Origin: an uncultured Coriobacteriaceae bacterium
GTDB taxonomy: Bacteria > Actinomycetota > Coriobacteriia > Coriobacteriales > Atopobiaceae
Direction: 5' to 3'
Assembly (NCBI GenBank): GCA_902786015.1
Contig: CADAAU010000024.1
Location: 1 to 36,048 of the forward strand
Length of the DNA: 36,048 bases
Part shown: in pieces, positions 34,759 through 36,048 of the stretch
Position numbering within the stretch: the stretch's first letter is position 1
Layout of the letters: each line of letters opens with the position of its first letter
The notes under the pieces: model-generated
Seen by the model: only the letters and a program-made list of their open reading frames with translations
Databases searched by the model: none
What the model was told of the DNA's origin: nothing
Position numbers and translations under genes: made by a program

Positions 34759-35895
34759 TCAGCGCGCAACCCCGTAAAACTCATATATGGATGACACGAC
34801 CTTCTGTATGTCGGACTCTGTGAGCCCGTAGTACATGGGAACCCGCAGCAGGCGGTTGCTCTCGCGCGTCGTGTACTCGTCGGCGCCATTAAAGCGACCG
34901 AATTTCCGTCCAGCGGGCGCAGAGTGCAGGGGTATGTAGTGGAACACCGCCAGTGCTCCATGCTCGCGCAGGAACGCAATCAGCGCAGTCCGCTCCTCGA
35001 TGTCCTTGGCCTTGAGCCAGAACATGTGAGCGTTGTGGGTGCAATCCTCTGGTATAACAGGGAGCTCGACGAACCCCATCTCGCAAAGGGGGCGCAACGC
35101 GTCGTTGTATGCGTCCCAAGACGCAAGACGGTCTTCGTTGATTTGGGTCGCGATCTCTAGCTGTGCCCACAGATAGGCCGCGTTGATGTCTGAGGGCAGA
35201 TAGCTGGAGCCGTAGTCTTGCCACGTGTACTTGTCAACCTGTCCGCGCAAGAATTTGGAGCGGTCCGTTCCCTTTTCGCGCAGAATCTCGGCACGCTCCG
35301 CAACGGCGCTGTCGTTGGTAAGAAACGCGCCTCCCTCGCCCATCGAGTAATTCTTTGTCTCGTGGAACGAGAAGCAGCCGAAGTCGCCTATGGTGCCGAG
35401 CGCACGTCCCTTGTAGGTGCTCATGACGCCCTGGGCGGCATCCTCTATGACTAGCAGGTCATGGTCGCGAGCAATCTGCAGTATTTCGTCCATCGCGCAG
35501 GACACGCCCGCGTAATGCACGACGCAGATGGCCTTCGTGCGCTCGGTAATCGCATCCTCAATCTTTTGCTCGTCAATGTTCATGGTGTCGGGACGGATGT
35601 CGACAAACACCAGCTTGGCGCCGGCAAGCACGAACGCGTTCGCCGTTGACGAAAACGTGAAGCTGGGCAGAATCACCTCGTCGCCCGGCTGTATACCACA
35701 AAGAAGCGCGGCCATCTCGAGCGCGGACGTTCCACTGGTGGTAATCAGGACCCTCCGGACGTCGAACTTCTTTTCCATCCACTCGCTGCACAGCTTGGTG
35801 AAGTGACCGTCGCCACATATTTTTTTGTTTTTTACGGCTTGTTCTATGTATTTGAGTTCGTTGCCCGCATAGGGCGGTACGTTGAAATCAATCAC
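34759..35895 (-). CDS. rffA: dTDP-4-amino-4,6-dideoxygalactose transaminase
   Basis: This 378-residue PLP enzyme of the DegT/DnrJ/EryC1/StrS family is close to WecE/RffA, which turns dTDP-4-keto-6-deoxyglucose plus glutamate into dTDP-4-amino-4,6-dideoxy-galactose. Recognised blocks are SGTSALEMAALLCGIQPGDE, FVDIRPDTMNIDE, VHYAGVSCAMD, VIEDAAQGVMSTYKGRALG, PLP-Lys in SFHETKNYSMGEGG, and GQVDKYTWQDYGSSYLPSDI. These match the RffA pattern almost residue for residue as remembered. The GTG start at 35895 has GGGAG six bases ahead and aligns with the family N-terminus (IDFNVPPYAGNEL). Two TATACT -10-like boxes lie upstream (35923-35933). The dTDP-glucose pathway genes rmlA and rmlB are not in the window. 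Confidence 0.93.
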   Translation of the reverse strand: MIDFNVPPYAGNELKYIEQAVKNKKICGDGHFTKLCSEWMEKKFDVRRVLITTSGTSALEMAALLCGIQPGDEVILPSFTFSSTANAFVLAGAKLVFVDIRPDTMNIDEQKIEDAITERTKAICVVHYAGVSCAMDEILQIARDHDLLVIEDAAQGVMSTYKGRALGTIGDFGCFSFHETKNYSMGEGGAFLTNDSAVAERAEILREKGTDRSKFLRGQVDKYTWQDYGSSYLPSDINAAYLWAQLEIATQINEDRLASWDAYNDALRPLCEMGFVELPVIPEDCTHNAHMFWLKAKDIEERTALIAFLREHGALAVFHYIPLHSAPAGRKFGRFNGADEYTTRESNRLLRVPMYYGLTESDIQKVVSSIYEFYGVAR

Positions 35896-35980
35896 GCAAT
35901 CTCCCTTCAACAGTATCAAGGAAGTATAGTATAGCGAGAGAACGGACATGGGGGCTGTAACAAAAGCCTTCGGTTTGGTT

Positions 35981-36019
35981 GGCCGGTCGCGGAGATTGTG
36001 AGAGCCGTCGCGACCGGCC
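35981..36019. other. 11-bp-stem hairpin near the right edge
   Basis: GGCCGGTCGCG and CGCGACCGGCC pair perfectly around a 17-nt loop, followed on the plus strand by TCTTTCC. It may end a gene lying beyond the right edge. The rest of 35896-36048 contains the presumed rffA promoter and no gene. Confidence 0.5.
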
Positions 36020-36048
36020 TCTTTCCATCGTCTTGAGCGAGCGGGGGA

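Overview
The window is about 36 kb of GC-rich bacterial chromosome with dense, mostly minus-strand operons. The gene content points to an anaerobic or microaerophilic actinobacterium, most likely class Coriobacteriia (Collinsella/Olsenella/Atopobium relatives). This is inferred from the short-delta F-type ATP synthase operon, a fused TsaB-RimI-TsaD gene, frequent GTG starts with strong GGAGG ribosome sites, and a small CLEC-type protein beside a membrane ferredoxin. No rRNA, tRNA, transposase, phage gene or CRISPR array was recognised.

Left part (1-9.7 kb, all minus strand): the start of galU, an MntR/DtxR-type metal regulator, murA, then a complete ATP synthase operon read right to left as atpI-atpB-atpE-atpF-atpH-atpA-atpG-atpD-atpC, with tight or overlapping junctions and a candidate promoter at 9689-9717.

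Middle (9.9-17.3 kb, minus strand): a phosphate module (Pit transporter and DUF47 partner) lies downstream of an OmpR-type two-component pair. Upstream of that pair is a redox cassette: a thioredoxin-like lipoprotein, a 48-residue CD1871A-type protein and a NapH-like polyferredoxin. The cassette is preceded by an unusual secreted protein with an Asp/Tyr/Gly-rich segment and about twenty octad repeats. This eight-gene run is the most novel part of the window.

Housekeeping part (17.5-29.7 kb): upp, glyA, a membrane diguanylate cyclase (plus strand), a NudC-like Nudix hydrolase, the prfA-prmC-tsaC operon, metF with a B12-dependent methionine synthase reactivation protein (plus strand), and a single 807-codon gene carrying TsaB, RimI and TsaD. 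tsaC and this fusion supply most of the t6A tRNA modification pathway; TsaE is not in the window.

Right part (29.8-36 kb): a surface-glycan locus with two polytopic membrane proteins (at least one GT-C-like), a GtrB/ArnC-like GT2 enzyme, a PglD-like left-handed beta-helix acyltransferase and a WecE/RffA-type sugar aminotransferase. Together they resemble the modular logic of lipid-linked amino-sugar transfer.

Non-coding structure is also notable. Two homologous perfect inverted repeats (31-35 bp arms, 11-nt loops, compensated differences) lie just after the atp and pit operons. A third, unrelated long hairpin ends another operon. A cluster of five roughly 28-bp repeats in alternating orientation lies between nudC and tsaC.
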